A stretch of 64,000 nucleotides of DNA, taken from NCBI RefSeq assembly GCF_021655555.1, contig NZ_AP023086.1:1-64000 (forward strand), read 5' to 3'. A program made the translations under genes and the position numbers. The notes under the pieces were generated by a model. The model did no database searches and was not told the origin of the DNA. It saw only the letters and a list, made by a program, of their open reading frames with translations. The DNA is from Marinagarivorans cellulosilyticus. Its GTDB lineage: Bacteria > Pseudomonadota > Gammaproteobacteria > Pseudomonadales > Cellvibrionaceae. Shown in pieces: positions 1 through 9,827 of the stretch (position 1 is its first letter; the number at the start of each line of letters is the position of its first letter).

Positions 1-89
1 ATACAGAACTGCCATCGCATATCTAATTATAAGAGCGTGAAAATACCGCAAATCGTAAAAACCGATTTATGTTTTTACATGTAAGAAAC

Positions 90-93
90 GGAG
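90..93 (+). promoter_or_regulatory. Ribosome binding site fixing the TTG start of dnaA
   Basis: GGAG lies seven bases before TTG at 101. It decides the start because dnaA here has no ATG at the expected N-terminus. Confidence 0.7.
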
Positions 94-100
94 ATAATCA

Positions 101-1774
101 TTGTCCAATTCCATTTGGGAAAAGTGTAGTCAGCAACTCCAAGGAGAGCTGTCAGCACAATTATTTAATACATGGATTCGCCCATTAAGTGTTGAGCCTG
201 CAGAGCAAAGTGCGGGTTTGAATTTATTGGCGCCGAATCGATTTGTATTGGATTGGGTGAACGATAAATACTTGCGTCGAATTGAAGAAATTGTTGGCCA
301 AATGAATGGCAACACGGGCCAGTGCCCAGTGAGTATAAAAGTGGCTCCGCGCCGGCAAGCGGCTTCGCACTTTCGCCGAGATGGAGCTCAACAGCGCTCA
401 GATACTCGCTCTGCAGATGAGCAGCCTCGGTTTGGTGGTGACACACTTCAGAGCAGCCCTGCAACAGGCTACAATCAGCCGTTCGAGTCCAACAGCAATA
501 GCCAGTTCGAACCGAGTGCAGAGCGCTTAACCCTCAACGAAGACCCTGATTACGGTTTAAATTCTAGCGCGCCAATAACCGTCACCGAAGAGCCACAACA
601 AAATGTAGAGCCTTACCAATTGCCGTTGCAAGGCAGTATGGGAAACCATATGGGTGGTGGTCATTTTGGCAACGGTTTACGCAACGACACGCCGCACCCA
701 CAGACGGTAGGTAAGCGTTTAGAAAAACAAGACATCGAAGGTGGTTTGGCACACCGTAGCCATTTGAATACAGGCTTTACGTTTAAAAGCTTTGTTGAAG
801 GTAAATCGAACCAGTTGGGCCTTGCCGCCGCAACCCAAGTTGCCGAGAACCCTGGCGGTTCTTATAACCCACTGTTTATCTATGGTGGCGTAGGTTTAGG
901 TAAAACGCACTTAATGCACGCCGTGGGCAACGCCTTGCTGCAGCGCAAGCCCAACGCCAAGGTGGTGTATTTGCACTCAGAGCGTTTTGTGGCCGATATG
1001 GTTAAAGCACTGCAGCTTAATGCGATTAACGACTTTAAGCGCTACTACCGCTCGGTTGATGCCTTATTAATTGATGATATTCAATTCTTTGCTGGTAAGG
1101 AGCGTTCGCAAGAAGAATTCTTCCATACGTTTAATGCGCTATTGGAAGGTGGCCAGCAGATTATTCTCACTTGTGACCGCTACCCCAAAGAAATTAACGG
1201 TTTAGAAGAGCGCTTAAAATCGCGTTTTGGCTGGGGCTTAACGGTGGCTATCGAGCCGCCCGAACTCGAAACCCGGGTGGCGATTCTTAAAACCAAAGCA
1301 GACCAAGCACAAATGCTGTTGCCTAATGATGCGGCCTTTTTTATTGCGCAGCGCATTCGCTCTAATGTACGTGAGCTAGAAGGCACTCTGAAGCGTGTTA
1401 TTGCGCACGCCCAGTTCACAGCAAGGCCTATTAGTATTGACCTTGTCAGGGAGGCTCTAAAAGACCTGCTGGCCCTGCAAGATCGTTTGGTGAGTATTGA
1501 TAATATCCAGCGGGTGGTTGCCGAGTACTACAAGATTAAAGTGTCCGATTTACACTCTAAGCGTCGTAGTCGCTCTGTTGCGCGGCCTCGCCAAGTGGCA
1601 ATGTACTTAGCTAAAGATCTCACTAACCATAGCTTGCCTGAAATTGGCGAAAGCTTTGGTGGCCGAGACCACACCACAGTGCTACACGCTTGCCGTAAAA
1701 TTAAAGAGCTGCTGGAAGAAGATGCGGATATAGCAGAAGATGTTAAAAATCTATTGCGCACGCTCACGACCTAA
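101..1774 (+). CDS. dnaA: Chromosomal replication initiator protein DnaA
   Basis: DnaA is the AAA+ ATPase that binds DnaA boxes and melts oriC. The 557-residue product has the N-terminal oligomerisation domain (about 1-85), a long Gln/Asn/Ser-rich linker (about 90-220), an AAA+ core with Walker A GGVGLGKTH near residue 261 and Walker B LLIDDIQFF near 321, and a C-terminal DNA-binding domain with the DnaA signature GGRDHTTVLHA near 519. The start is TTG at 101, supported by GGAG at 90-93 seven bases upstream; no ATG fits the conserved N-terminus. It is about 90 residues longer than E. coli DnaA, mainly through the linker. It heads dnaA-dnaN-recF-gyrB. Confidence 0.98.
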   Translation: MSNSIWEKCSQQLQGELSAQLFNTWIRPLSVEPAEQSAGLNLLAPNRFVLDWVNDKYLRRIEEIVGQMNGNTGQCPVSIKVAPRRQAASHFRRDGAQQRSDTRSADEQPRFGGDTLQSSPATGYNQPFESNSNSQFEPSAERLTLNEDPDYGLNSSAPITVTEEPQQNVEPYQLPLQGSMGNHMGGGHFGNGLRNDTPHPQTVGKRLEKQDIEGGLAHRSHLNTGFTFKSFVEGKSNQLGLAAATQVAENPGGSYNPLFIYGGVGLGKTHLMHAVGNALLQRKPNAKVVYLHSERFVADMVKALQLNAINDFKRYYRSVDALLIDDIQFFAGKERSQEEFFHTFNALLEGGQQIILTCDRYPKEINGLEERLKSRFGWGLTVAIEPPELETRVAILKTKADQAQMLLPNDAAFFIAQRIRSNVRELEGTLKRVIAHAQFTARPISIDLVREALKDLLALQDRLVSIDNIQRVVAEYYKIKVSDLHSKRRSRSVARPRQVAMYLAKDLTNHSLPEIGESFGGRDHTTVLHACRKIKELLEEDADIAEDVKNLLRTLTT

Positions 1775-1814
1775 GCCCGAAACTAAAGAATTAAACCTTT
1801 AAAGAGATCTCATC

Positions 1815-2918
1815 ATGCAATTTTCTATCGCACGTGATGCCTTGTTAAAACCGTTGCAATTAGTCGCGGGGGTTGTTGAGCGCCGGCAAACAATGCCAGT
1901 GCTGGCCAATGTTTTGTTAGTGTTAGAAGACGACCACCTATCCTTAACCGGTACCGATTTAGAAGTAGAAATCGTTGGCCGCGTTAAAGTAGAGCAGGTT
2001 GCCGAAACCGGTGAGATCACCGTACCCGCTAAAAAGTTTTTAGATATCTGCAAAAACTTACCCGATGGCTCAACTATCGACTTCACCTTAGAAGATCAAA
2101 AGGTCAATGTGTTCTGTGGCAAAAGCCGCTTTAACCTTAGCACCTTGCCAGCCAGTGAATTCCCGGCCGTAGAGCCAGGCGCAGACGACTTAGTTTTTAA
2201 TACTCAACAAAAAGAGATTAAACGCCTAATCGAGCGCACCGGTTTTGCAATGGCGCAACAAGATGTCCGCTATTACCTTAACGGCATGTTGTGGGAGCTA
2301 CGCAGCGGTTCTTTGCGCGCTGTAGCAACAGATGGCCACCGTTTAGCCATGTGTACCCGTGCGGTAAACGTAGAGTTTGACGATGTTAAGCAGGCCATAT
2401 TGCCACGCAAAGGTGTTGTGGAGTTATCCCGTTTATTGAACGAGCCAGAAGGCAGTGTTCAGCTAGTATTAGGGGCTACTCATATTCGTGCACATACCGC
2501 CGACTTTACTTTTACATCCAAGTTAGTCGACGGTAAATTCCCAGATTACGAGCGTGTATTACCGCGCAACGGCGATAAAATTGTAATGGGCGAGCGTGAA
2601 GCGCTACGCCAAGCATTTACCCGCACAGCTATTTTGGCTAACGAAAAGTACCGCGGTGTACGCTTTGTACTAACGAGCGGCATGCTAACGGTAACTGCAA
2701 ATAACCCAGAGCAAGAAGAAGCCGAAGAGCAAATATCGGTTGATTACGAAGGCGGTGATCTCGAAGTTGGCTTTAACGTAAGCTACCTTCAAGATGTTTC
2801 GAGTGTTATCGACTCCGACAAAATGAAGATGACCCTGTCTGATACCAACAGTAGTGTATTGATAGAAGATCCAGAAAACACAGATTCGGTATACGTTGTT
2901 ATGCCTATGCGCCTTTAG
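1815..2918 (+). CDS. dnaN: DNA polymerase III beta subunit (sliding clamp)
   Basis: This is the ring-shaped processivity clamp that tethers DNA polymerases to DNA. The 367 residues match the usual length, with three clamp-fold repeats. The N-terminus MQFSIARDALLKPLQLVAGV and the C-terminal YVVMPMRL are hallmark beta-clamp sequences. It starts only 40 bp after dnaA, so the two are probably cotranscribed. Its clients in this window may include DnaE2 and ImuB, which bind the clamp in other bacteria. Confidence 0.98.
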   Translation: MQFSIARDALLKPLQLVAGVVERRQTMPVLANVLLVLEDDHLSLTGTDLEVEIVGRVKVEQVAETGEITVPAKKFLDICKNLPDGSTIDFTLEDQKVNVFCGKSRFNLSTLPASEFPAVEPGADDLVFNTQQKEIKRLIERTGFAMAQQDVRYYLNGMLWELRSGSLRAVATDGHRLAMCTRAVNVEFDDVKQAILPRKGVVELSRLLNEPEGSVQLVLGATHIRAHTADFTFTSKLVDGKFPDYERVLPRNGDKIVMGEREALRQAFTRTAILANEKYRGVRFVLTSGMLTVTANNPEQEEAEEQISVDYEGGDLEVGFNVSYLQDVSSVIDSDKMKMTLSDTNSSVLIEDPENTDSVYVVMPMRL

Positions 2919-2956
2919 TTATCCAATTTTTAACGGCTTATTGTCCTATTTACTTT

Positions 2957-2992
2957 CTTGGCAAAGCTAAGCTGCGGCTTAGTTTTACCAAG
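2957..2992 (+). other. Long hairpin in the dnaN-recF gap
   Basis: A near-perfect inverted repeat fills the gap: CTTGG, AAA and CTAAGC pair with GCTTAG, TTT and CCAAG around a TGCG loop, with two single mismatches. No T-run follows on either strand, so it is not a standard intrinsic terminator. It could be an attenuator or an mRNA-processing or stability element that separates dnaN from recF expression. Confidence 0.5.
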
Positions 2993-3021
2993 AAGGCCTC
3001 CTCTTATAGTCATACCTACCA

Positions 3022-4128
3022 ATGCCCATTACTCAACTAAAGATCAACGGCGTTAGAAATCTTACCAATGTCGAGCTTGAGTTATCTGAGGGGTTTAACT
3101 TTTTCTATGGTGAAAACGGCTCCGGCAAAACCTCTTTATTAGAGGCTATAAGCTTGCTGGCGCATGGCCGTTCGTTCAGAACAGTTAATTATCGCCAGCT
3201 TATCCAGCACGAACAGCCCCACATGTCTGTTTTTGCTGAGGTGGCTCAACAGTCTGGTATAGCGAGTAAGGTTGGAGTGCTCAGGCCGCAAAGAGGACAA
3301 TCGACGTTTAAAATTGATGGTTCACCAGTATATTCATCTGCTAGCTTAGCTTCATTGCTACCTTTGCAGGTTATTAACTCTAAGTCTTTCGACTTGCTGG
3401 ATGGCCCGCGAAAGGTTCGCCGGGGAATGTTTGATTGGCTTGTGTTTCACGTGAAACATGAGTTCAGTGTTTTGTGGCGAGATTACACAAAGGCAGTAAA
3501 GCAGCGCAATAGCCTGCTACGACGTGATAAAATAAGCGGTTATGAGCTTGCTCCATGGGATATAGAGCTAAATCGTTTAGGTATTAGTATTGATGCATTA
3601 AGGCAAGAATGTTTACAGCCGTTCTTGGATAAGGTGGATACTCTGATACCCGACATAAATTTACCCAAAGAGTATCGCGTAGATATTGAGTATCAGCGGG
3701 GCTGGACAGAAGGTCAAACGTTAAGTGAGGCCTTAACAGAGAGTTACGCAAAGGATCGAAAGTACGGTTATACCACCTGTGGTGCGCATAAAAGTGAGTT
3801 AAAAGTTTTAATTAATAAGCAAGCAGCGGCAGAGGTTCTATCGCGTGGGCAGCAAAAGTCGCTGATTGCGGCTTTCATGTTTGCGGAATTACAAATATTC
3901 CAGCAACTAATGAATAAACCCAGTGTTTTACTTATTGATGATTTACCGGCTGAACTGGATCAGCAGCATATACAGTGCCTAGCTAATTGGTTGTTAGACT
4001 TAGATACACAGGTCTTTGTTACAGGCATATATGCTGAAGATATGGATAGGCTAAAGAATAAAATGAATAATAAACCTTGCAAGGTGTTTCACGTGAAACA
4101 TGGCGAGATTAACGAGTGTAACCCCTAA
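3022..4128 (+). CDS. recF: DNA replication and repair protein RecF
   Basis: RecF is an SMC-like ABC ATPase that binds gapped DNA and helps RecO/RecR load RecA. Walker A (GENGSGKTSLLEAI) is at about residues 30-43, an ABC-type signature (LSRGQQKSL) at about 273, and the Walker B region VLLIDDLPAELD near 305-316. The length of 368 residues is normal. Two parS palindromes (3443-3458 and 4085-4100) lie inside the coding sequence and both are read as VFHVKH, the second close to the C-terminus. The gene lies 21 bp before gyrB. Confidence 0.97.
   Translation: MPITQLKINGVRNLTNVELELSEGFNFFYGENGSGKTSLLEAISLLAHGRSFRTVNYRQLIQHEQPHMSVFAEVAQQSGIASKVGVLRPQRGQSTFKIDGSPVYSSASLASLLPLQVINSKSFDLLDGPRKVRRGMFDWLVFHVKHEFSVLWRDYTKAVKQRNSLLRRDKISGYELAPWDIELNRLGISIDALRQECLQPFLDKVDTLIPDINLPKEYRVDIEYQRGWTEGQTLSEALTESYAKDRKYGYTTCGAHKSELKVLINKQAAAEVLSRGQQKSLIAAFMFAELQIFQQLMNKPSVLLIDDLPAELDQQHIQCLANWLLDLDTQVFVTGIYAEDMDRLKNKMNNKPCKVFHVKHGEINECNP
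3443..3458. promoter_or_regulatory. parS: parS centromere-like site 1 (inside recF)
   Basis: TGTTTCACGTGAAACA is a perfect 16-bp palindrome identical to the broadly conserved chromosomal parS consensus bound by ParB/Spo0J. It is embedded in recF codons for VFHVKH. Its place close to the replication origin genes is where parS sites normally cluster. Confidence 0.9.
4085..4100. promoter_or_regulatory. parS: parS centromere-like site 2 (inside recF)
   Basis: This is a second exact copy of TGTTTCACGTGAAACA, 642 bp from the first, in the same reading frame of recF and again coding VFHVKH near the RecF C-terminus. Two identical sites in one gene support a real ParB-binding cluster rather than chance. 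Confidence 0.9.
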
Positions 4129-4149
4129 CACCTGAGGGAGAACGCCATC

Positions 4150-6570
4150 ATGGCAGAACAACAAGATTACGATTCGTCCAGTATTAAAGTCCTTAAAGGG
4201 CTTGATGCAGTACGCAAGCGCCCCGGTATGTATATTGGCGATACAGATGACGGTACAGGCTTACACCATATGGTGTTTGAGGTCGTCGATAACTCAATTG
4301 ATGAGGCGTTAGCGGGGCATTGTTCAGAAATTCGTGTCGTTATTCACCCTGATGATGCCATTAGTGTTTCTGATAATGGCCGTGGTATTCCTACTGAAAT
4401 GCACGAAGAGGGTGTATCAGCCGCAGAAGTTATTATGACTGTACTGCATGCTGGTGGTAAGTTTGACGATAACACCTATAAGGTCTCTGGTGGCTTACAC
4501 GGTGTGGGTGTATCGGTAGTTAATGCCCTGTCAGAAACTTTACGCTTAACGATTCGCCGCCAAGGTCAAGTGTTTGAGCAAACCTATCACCACGGTGTTC
4601 CTGCAAAGCCTTTGGAAGTTATTGGCGAAACAGACCAGCAGGGCACCAAGATATACTTCAAACCGTCTGATCAGACGTTCACAAATATCGAATTTCACTA
4701 CGAAATACTGGCAAAACGCCTGCGTGAACTCTCGTTTCTTAATTCTGGTGTTCGCATCGTATTACACGATGAGCGTACAGGTAAGGAAGAAGCATTTGAG
4801 TACGAAGGTGGTTTGGCGGCCTTTGTTGATTACTTAAACCAAAATAAATCGACAATAAACAAGGTTGTTCACTTCACTAAAATGCATGACGACGGTGTAG
4901 CCGTAGAGGTTGCGCTACAGTGGAACGATACCTTCACTGAAAACATCTTCTGTTATACCAATAATATTCCGCAGCGCGATGGTGGTACTCACTTAGCGGG
5001 CTTTCGCAGTGCGTTAACACGCTGCTTGAATAGCTATATTGAATCTGAAGGTTTTGCTAAAAAAGAAAAAGTTGCCACAACTGGTGACGACGCCCGTGAA
5101 GGCCTTACTGCTATCGTTTCGGTAAAAGTCCCAGACCCTAAATTCTCCTCGCAAACTAAAGATAAACTGGTTTCAAGCGAAGTAAAAACCGCTGTAGAGC
5201 AGGAAATGGGCGCAGCGTTTAACGAATTTTTATTAGAAAACCCACAAGAAGCCAAGCTTATTGTTGGCAAAATGATGGAAGCTGCCCGCGCTAGGGAAGC
5301 CGCCAGAAAGGCCCGTGACCTTACCCGCCGTAAAGGTGTGCTCGATATAGCAGGCTTGCCTGGTAAGCTTGCAGACTGCCAAGAAAAAGATCCAAGCCTT
5401 TCAGAAATATACTTAGTGGAAGGGGACTCAGCCGGTGGTAGTGCCAAACAAGGCCGCGACCGCAGAACCCAAGCCATCTTGCCGTTAAAAGGTAAAATTC
5501 TTAACGTAGAAAAAGCCCGCTTCGATAAAATGCTATCGTCTGCAGAAGTCGGTACGCTTATTACGGCATTGGGTTGTGGTATCGGAGCGCAAGAATTTAA
5601 CCCCGATAAACTGCGTTACCACAGCATTATCATCATGACGGATGCTGACGTGGATGGTTCTCACATCCGAACGCTATTATTGACCTTCTTCTTCCGTCAA
5701 ATGCGCGAGCTAGTAGAGCGCGGCCATGTGTTTATTGCACAGCCACCGCTGTATAAAATCAGTAAGGGTAAACAAGAGCAATACCTAAAAGACGAGGCCG
5801 CACTTGAGCAGTTTTTAACGAATGCCGCTATCGAGTCTGTAGAGCTTCATGTTGCTGAAGATACTCCTGCTGTGCCGGGTGAACAACTAGAGACCTTAGT
5901 GGTGGAATTCCGTAAGACAATGGCAGTTATCGACCGCTTATCCAGAGTCTATCCACAGGAAATCCTCGAGTTACTCGTACACTCTAAAGCCTTAAACGCC
6001 GAGGAATTAAGCGATTCTTCAGCGGTAGAAGCTTGGGTTAGCGTTATTCAAGAAGGCCTTACCCCTATTAATGCTGCTAGTAAAACTCACACTTACAACC
6101 TAACAGTACAAGAAGATAAAGAGCGCAATATCTTTATCCCTGTATTGAATACCATGGCGCACGGTTTAGCGGAAGATACGCGTTTTGGTTTAGAGTTTTT
6201 TGAATCGCCCGATTACAAAAACATGCTTAAGCTGGGTGAGTTACTAGATGGTTTATTGGAAGACACTGCCTATGTTAGCCGTGGCGAGCGTAAACAGCCT
6301 GTAGCTAACTTTAAGCAAGCCCTAGAGTGGATTATGGCGGAGTCTAAGCGTGGTTATAACATTCAGCGTTATAAAGGGCTGGGTGAGATGAACCCCGAGC
6401 AATTATGGGAAACCACAATGGACCCAGAATGCCGTCGTATGTTGCAAGTAACGATTGAAGATGCCATCGGTGCAGACCAAATATTCACTTGCCTTATGGG
6501 CGACCATGTGGAACCGCGTCGTGAATTTATCGAAACTAACGCATTAAATGTTTCTAATTTGGATGTTTAA
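4150..6570 (+). CDS. gyrB: DNA gyrase subunit B
   Basis: GyrB is the ATPase subunit of gyrase, which introduces negative supercoils. The 806-residue product shows the GHKL ATPase motifs (EVVDNSIDEAL, DNGRGIPTEMH, GGLHGVGVSVVNALS), the TOPRIM domain with the metal-binding EGDSAGGSA near residue 422 and MTDADVDGSHI near 497, and the C-terminal QRYKGLGEMNPEQLWETTM motif. The length matches the E. coli type, including the gammaproteobacterial insert. GAGGGAG ten bases before the ATG is a strong ribosome site. A terminator follows at 6597. Confidence 0.98.
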   Translation: MAEQQDYDSSSIKVLKGLDAVRKRPGMYIGDTDDGTGLHHMVFEVVDNSIDEALAGHCSEIRVVIHPDDAISVSDNGRGIPTEMHEEGVSAAEVIMTVLHAGGKFDDNTYKVSGGLHGVGVSVVNALSETLRLTIRRQGQVFEQTYHHGVPAKPLEVIGETDQQGTKIYFKPSDQTFTNIEFHYEILAKRLRELSFLNSGVRIVLHDERTGKEEAFEYEGGLAAFVDYLNQNKSTINKVVHFTKMHDDGVAVEVALQWNDTFTENIFCYTNNIPQRDGGTHLAGFRSALTRCLNSYIESEGFAKKEKVATTGDDAREGLTAIVSVKVPDPKFSSQTKDKLVSSEVKTAVEQEMGAAFNEFLLENPQEAKLIVGKMMEAARAREAARKARDLTRRKGVLDIAGLPGKLADCQEKDPSLSEIYLVEGDSAGGSAKQGRDRRTQAILPLKGKILNVEKARFDKMLSSAEVGTLITALGCGIGAQEFNPDKLRYHSIIIMTDADVDGSHIRTLLLTFFFRQMRELVERGHVFIAQPPLYKISKGKQEQYLKDEAALEQFLTNAAIESVELHVAEDTPAVPGEQLETLVVEFRKTMAVIDRLSRVYPQEILELLVHSKALNAEELSDSSAVEAWVSVIQEGLTPINAASKTHTYNLTVQEDKERNIFIPVLNTMAHGLAEDTRFGLEFFESPDYKNMLKLGELLDGLLEDTAYVSRGERKQPVANFKQALEWIMAESKRGYNIQRYKGLGEMNPEQLWETTMDPECRRMLQVTIEDAIGADQIFTCLMGDHVEPRREFIETNALNVSNLDV

Positions 6571-6596
6571 TCGATTTTAGTTTTTTGAAACCCAAG

Positions 6597-6629
6597 CCCG
6601 TAGCGTTAAAAAACGCTGCGGGTTTTTTT
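6597..6629 (+). terminator. Intrinsic terminator after gyrB
   Basis: An 11-bp stem (CCCGTAGCGTT with AACGCTGCGGG, one T-G wobble) around a short A-rich loop is followed by seven T residues. It closes the dnaA-gyrB cluster and separates it from the convergent dnaE2 operon. Confidence 0.88.
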
Positions 6630-6697
6630 ATGCCTAAAACAAAACGGCAAATATTTTCACGTTGTTCCTTAGTAATTATTTCTGAATCCTTTCACGG

Positions 6698-9600
6698 TTA
6701 ATGAAAATCCCGAGAGCGAACCGCGAGGTTTTCTAACAGGCCAGTGCAGTCTTCTAAACGCCCTGCGATTACATGGGTTACATCGCCTTGGCGTTCTAAC
6801 CGCCCAGTAATTATTAAACATTTAGCCCCCAGTAACGCCTGCCGAAAAACACTTTGTGTGTTCTTCCATACCACCACATTGGTATTGCCTGTTTCATCCT
6901 CTAGCGTTAAAAATACAGTGCCCTTAGCGGTGCCTGGGCGTTGGCGGCCGGTGACAATACCTGCAACACGCACGAAGCCACCGTGATTAATGCTGCTAAG
7001 CTCTGCAAATGATTTACAGCGGCGTATGCTTGGCTGGTTGCGTAATAGCGCCATCGGGTGGCGGCGTAAACTAAAGCCAAGCATTTGGTAGTCAGCTTGA
7101 ATATGCTGTGCTTCGGCGACTGTGGGTAATATATGGTCTGCATCATTGCTGTGAGAATAAAATAAATCGTCTGCGCTTTGGCTCAATGCCCCGCTTTGCC
7201 ACAGTGCTTTTTGTCGATTACCGGTAATACTGGCTAAGGCATCCGCTTTAGCTAGGCGTTCTATATCCGCCGATGTTAAGCCGGTTAATTGTTTAAATGC
7301 GCTAAGGCTATTAAATAAATGTTCAGGTCGCGCAGCAATTATTTTTTTAGCGCTAACTTCGCTAAAACCTTTTATTTTTAAAAACCCCAGACGTACAGCC
7401 CAGCCTTTTTGGTAGGGCACCACTTGATGGGACCAGTCACTAAAATTAGCATCGACCGGTAAAAAGCGAATACGGTGGCGAATACCATCTTGAATTAATT
7501 GTGAGGGCGAATAAAAGCCCATTGGCTGGCTATTCAATAATGCGCAATAAAAGGCCTCGGGGTAGTGGCGTTTCACCCAAGCAGAGGCATAACATAAAAG
7601 CGCAAAACTGGCAGAGTGTGACTCTGGGAATCCGTAGCCGCCAAAGCCTTTTATTTGATTAAATAAACGCTCGGCATAATCGCGGCTGTAACCGTTGTTT
7701 AGCATGCCCTCGATAAAACGCGTTTCAAATTGTAGCAAGCGGCCGTTTTTACCAAAGCTGGCCATGGCCCTGCGCAATTGGTCGGCTTGGCCGCCACTAA
7801 AACCCGCTGCCACCATCGCTAAGCGAATGGCTTGCTCCTGAAATATCGGTACACCCAAAGTGGGCTTTAATACCGCTGCAACAGCATCGTTTTCGTAAAC
7901 AACAGGCTCTAGTTTATTGCGGCGCCGAATATACGGGTGCACCATATCGCCTTGAATAGGGCCGGGCCTGACAATGGCAATTTGAATCACCAGATCATAA
8001 AAACATTTGGGCTTAAGCCGTGGCAGCATGGCCATTTGCGCACGGGATTCGACTTGAAAAACGCCAACACTATCGCCAATTGATAACATGTTATATGTGT
8101 GTGAGTCGTCTTTTGGAATATGGTGTAATTGCATTGCTGGCGCTATTGGGCCGATGCCATTAATGGGCAGGCGAAGCTTATCGATGTAACTTAATGATAA
8201 ACGCAGCGCGCTCAACATACCGAGCGCTAGTACATCGATCTTTAATAAACCCATAGCTTCAATATCGTCTTTATCCCATTGAATAACCGTTCGCTCTGGC
8301 ATGCTGGCATTTTCAATGGGAACTAAATCGGCGAGCTTACTATTGGTAATAACAAAGCCACCGACGTGTTGCGATAGGTGACGAGGAAAACCTAAAATCT
8401 GTTGTACTAAGCTATAAAACAGCGGCATTAAGGCACTTTGCTCATTAAACCCCGCAGCGCGAATGCGTTGTTCTAAGTCGGCCTTGCGATCCCACCAGGC
8501 TAATGATTTAGCTAAGTGCTCGATAAGTGGCGCATCTAGGCCTAAGGCTTTGCCAACATCGCGAATTGCGCTGCGTGCACGATAGGTAATAACGGTTGCT
8601 GCTAGCGCAGCGCGCTCGCGGGTATATTTTTGATAAATATATTGAATCACTTCTTCGCGCCTTTGATGTTCAAAATCCACATCAATATCCGGTGGCTCGT
8701 CGCGTTCTTTAGAAATAAAGCGTTCGAAAAGTACGTTAATTTGCCCTGGTGAAATTTCGGTAATAAATAAGCAGTAACATACGACCGAATTAGCTGCAGA
8801 GCCACGCCCTTGGCATAAAATACCGCGTTCTTTAGCAAAGCGTACAATGTCGTAGACGGTTAAAAAATAGTAGGCGTAGTTCAGCTCTTTAATTAATGTT
8901 AATTCTTTATTGACCAGTTGCTCGACATCTTTAGGTGCGCCATCTGGCCAGCGTTTTTTAAAACCTTGTTCAACCAATTGTTGTAGATAACTGTCTGGAT
9001 CAATGCCTTTAGGTACGACCTCTTTAGGGTATTGATAGCGCAAACTATCTAACGAAAAATAACAGTGTGAAGCGATGTTAACCGTTTGTTCAATAAATTC
9101 CTCAGGGTATAAGGTTTGCCAATCTTCCGGTTTTTTAAGTACCGCTTCTGCATTACTGGCTAACGCAGAACCCATAGATTCCAAAGTGCTGTTATGGCGA
9201 ATAGCCCATAGGGTGTCTAATAAAGGTTTACGTTGTTTGATGTGCATTAAAATATGTGGGCAGGCGGCAATAGGGATATTATTGTTTTGCGCCCAATCTA
9301 ACCACGGTGCAAGGCAATTGGCTTTAAACCCTTCTAAGCGATGGTCGTAACCGAACCAAAGACGTGTACCAAAGGCTTTATAAAATTGATTCGCTTGGCT
9401 ATTACGCCAAAGCTGATTGGGGCTTATTAACCAAATGATTAAACAGTGTTGTAGGCGAAAACGTAAATCCTCAAAGTGCGCCTCGTACTGGCCTTTAGGC
9501 ATGCGCCGCCGAGCCAAAGAAATATAACCCGATAATTCACAGTAGGCTTCGGTACTTGGTGCAATTGCGATGATTCGGGCGCCTGAACTCATCTGAAAAT

Positions 9601-9790
9601 AACTGCCAATTAAACAATCAATACCGCGCTCTTTAGCGGCGACATGGGCTTTAACAATACCCGCTAGCGAGCATTCATCGGTTATGGCGATAGCCGAATA
9701 ACCCAACAAGGCTGCAGCTTCGACTAACTCATGTGGGTGTGATGCGCCCGTTAAAAAGCTGAAATTACTTTGGCAGAACAATGGCACCAT
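6698..9790 (-). CDS. dnaE2: Error-prone DNA polymerase DnaE2 (ImuC)
   Basis: This is a C-family polymerase for SOS-induced translesion synthesis, working with ImuA and ImuB. The 1030 residues begin with a PHP domain (SNFSFLTGASHPHELVEAA), then the palm motifs GRGSAANSVVCYC and PPDIDVDFEHQRREEV (catalytic Asp residues near 368-370), a helix-hairpin-helix region and an OB-fold near the end. This is the usual DnaE2 length; replicative DnaE is about 1160. GAGGAG precedes the ATG. It is the last gene of the imuA-imuB-dnaE2 operon, 37 bp after imuB, under the LexA box at 12153. Confidence 0.96.
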   Translation of the reverse strand: MVPLFCQSNFSFLTGASHPHELVEAAALLGYSAIAITDECSLAGIVKAHVAAKERGIDCLIGSYFQMSSGARIIAIAPSTEAYCELSGYISLARRRMPKGQYEAHFEDLRFRLQHCLIIWLISPNQLWRNSQANQFYKAFGTRLWFGYDHRLEGFKANCLAPWLDWAQNNNIPIAACPHILMHIKQRKPLLDTLWAIRHNSTLESMGSALASNAEAVLKKPEDWQTLYPEEFIEQTVNIASHCYFSLDSLRYQYPKEVVPKGIDPDSYLQQLVEQGFKKRWPDGAPKDVEQLVNKELTLIKELNYAYYFLTVYDIVRFAKERGILCQGRGSAANSVVCYCLFITEISPGQINVLFERFISKERDEPPDIDVDFEHQRREEVIQYIYQKYTRERAALAATVITYRARSAIRDVGKALGLDAPLIEHLAKSLAWWDRKADLEQRIRAAGFNEQSALMPLFYSLVQQILGFPRHLSQHVGGFVITNSKLADLVPIENASMPERTVIQWDKDDIEAMGLLKIDVLALGMLSALRLSLSYIDKLRLPINGIGPIAPAMQLHHIPKDDSHTYNMLSIGDSVGVFQVESRAQMAMLPRLKPKCFYDLVIQIAIVRPGPIQGDMVHPYIRRRNKLEPVVYENDAVAAVLKPTLGVPIFQEQAIRLAMVAAGFSGGQADQLRRAMASFGKNGRLLQFETRFIEGMLNNGYSRDYAERLFNQIKGFGGYGFPESHSASFALLCYASAWVKRHYPEAFYCALLNSQPMGFYSPSQLIQDGIRHRIRFLPVDANFSDWSHQVVPYQKGWAVRLGFLKIKGFSEVSAKKIIAARPEHLFNSLSAFKQLTGLTSADIERLAKADALASITGNRQKALWQSGALSQSADDLFYSHSNDADHILPTVAEAQHIQADYQMLGFSLRRHPMALLRNQPSIRRCKSFAELSSINHGGFVRVAGIVTGRQRPGTAKGTVFLTLEDETGNTNVVVWKNTQSVFRQALLGAKCLIITGRLERQGDVTHVIAGRLEDCTGLLENLAVRSRDFH

Positions 9791-9827
9791 GAATAATCAC
9801 TCCTCATCAATTTACCCGCTAACGGGT

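Noticed and set aside
1..100. oriC region upstream of dnaA
   Set aside because: Only 100 bases are visible and I found no DnaA boxes there; the origin probably lies outside the window.
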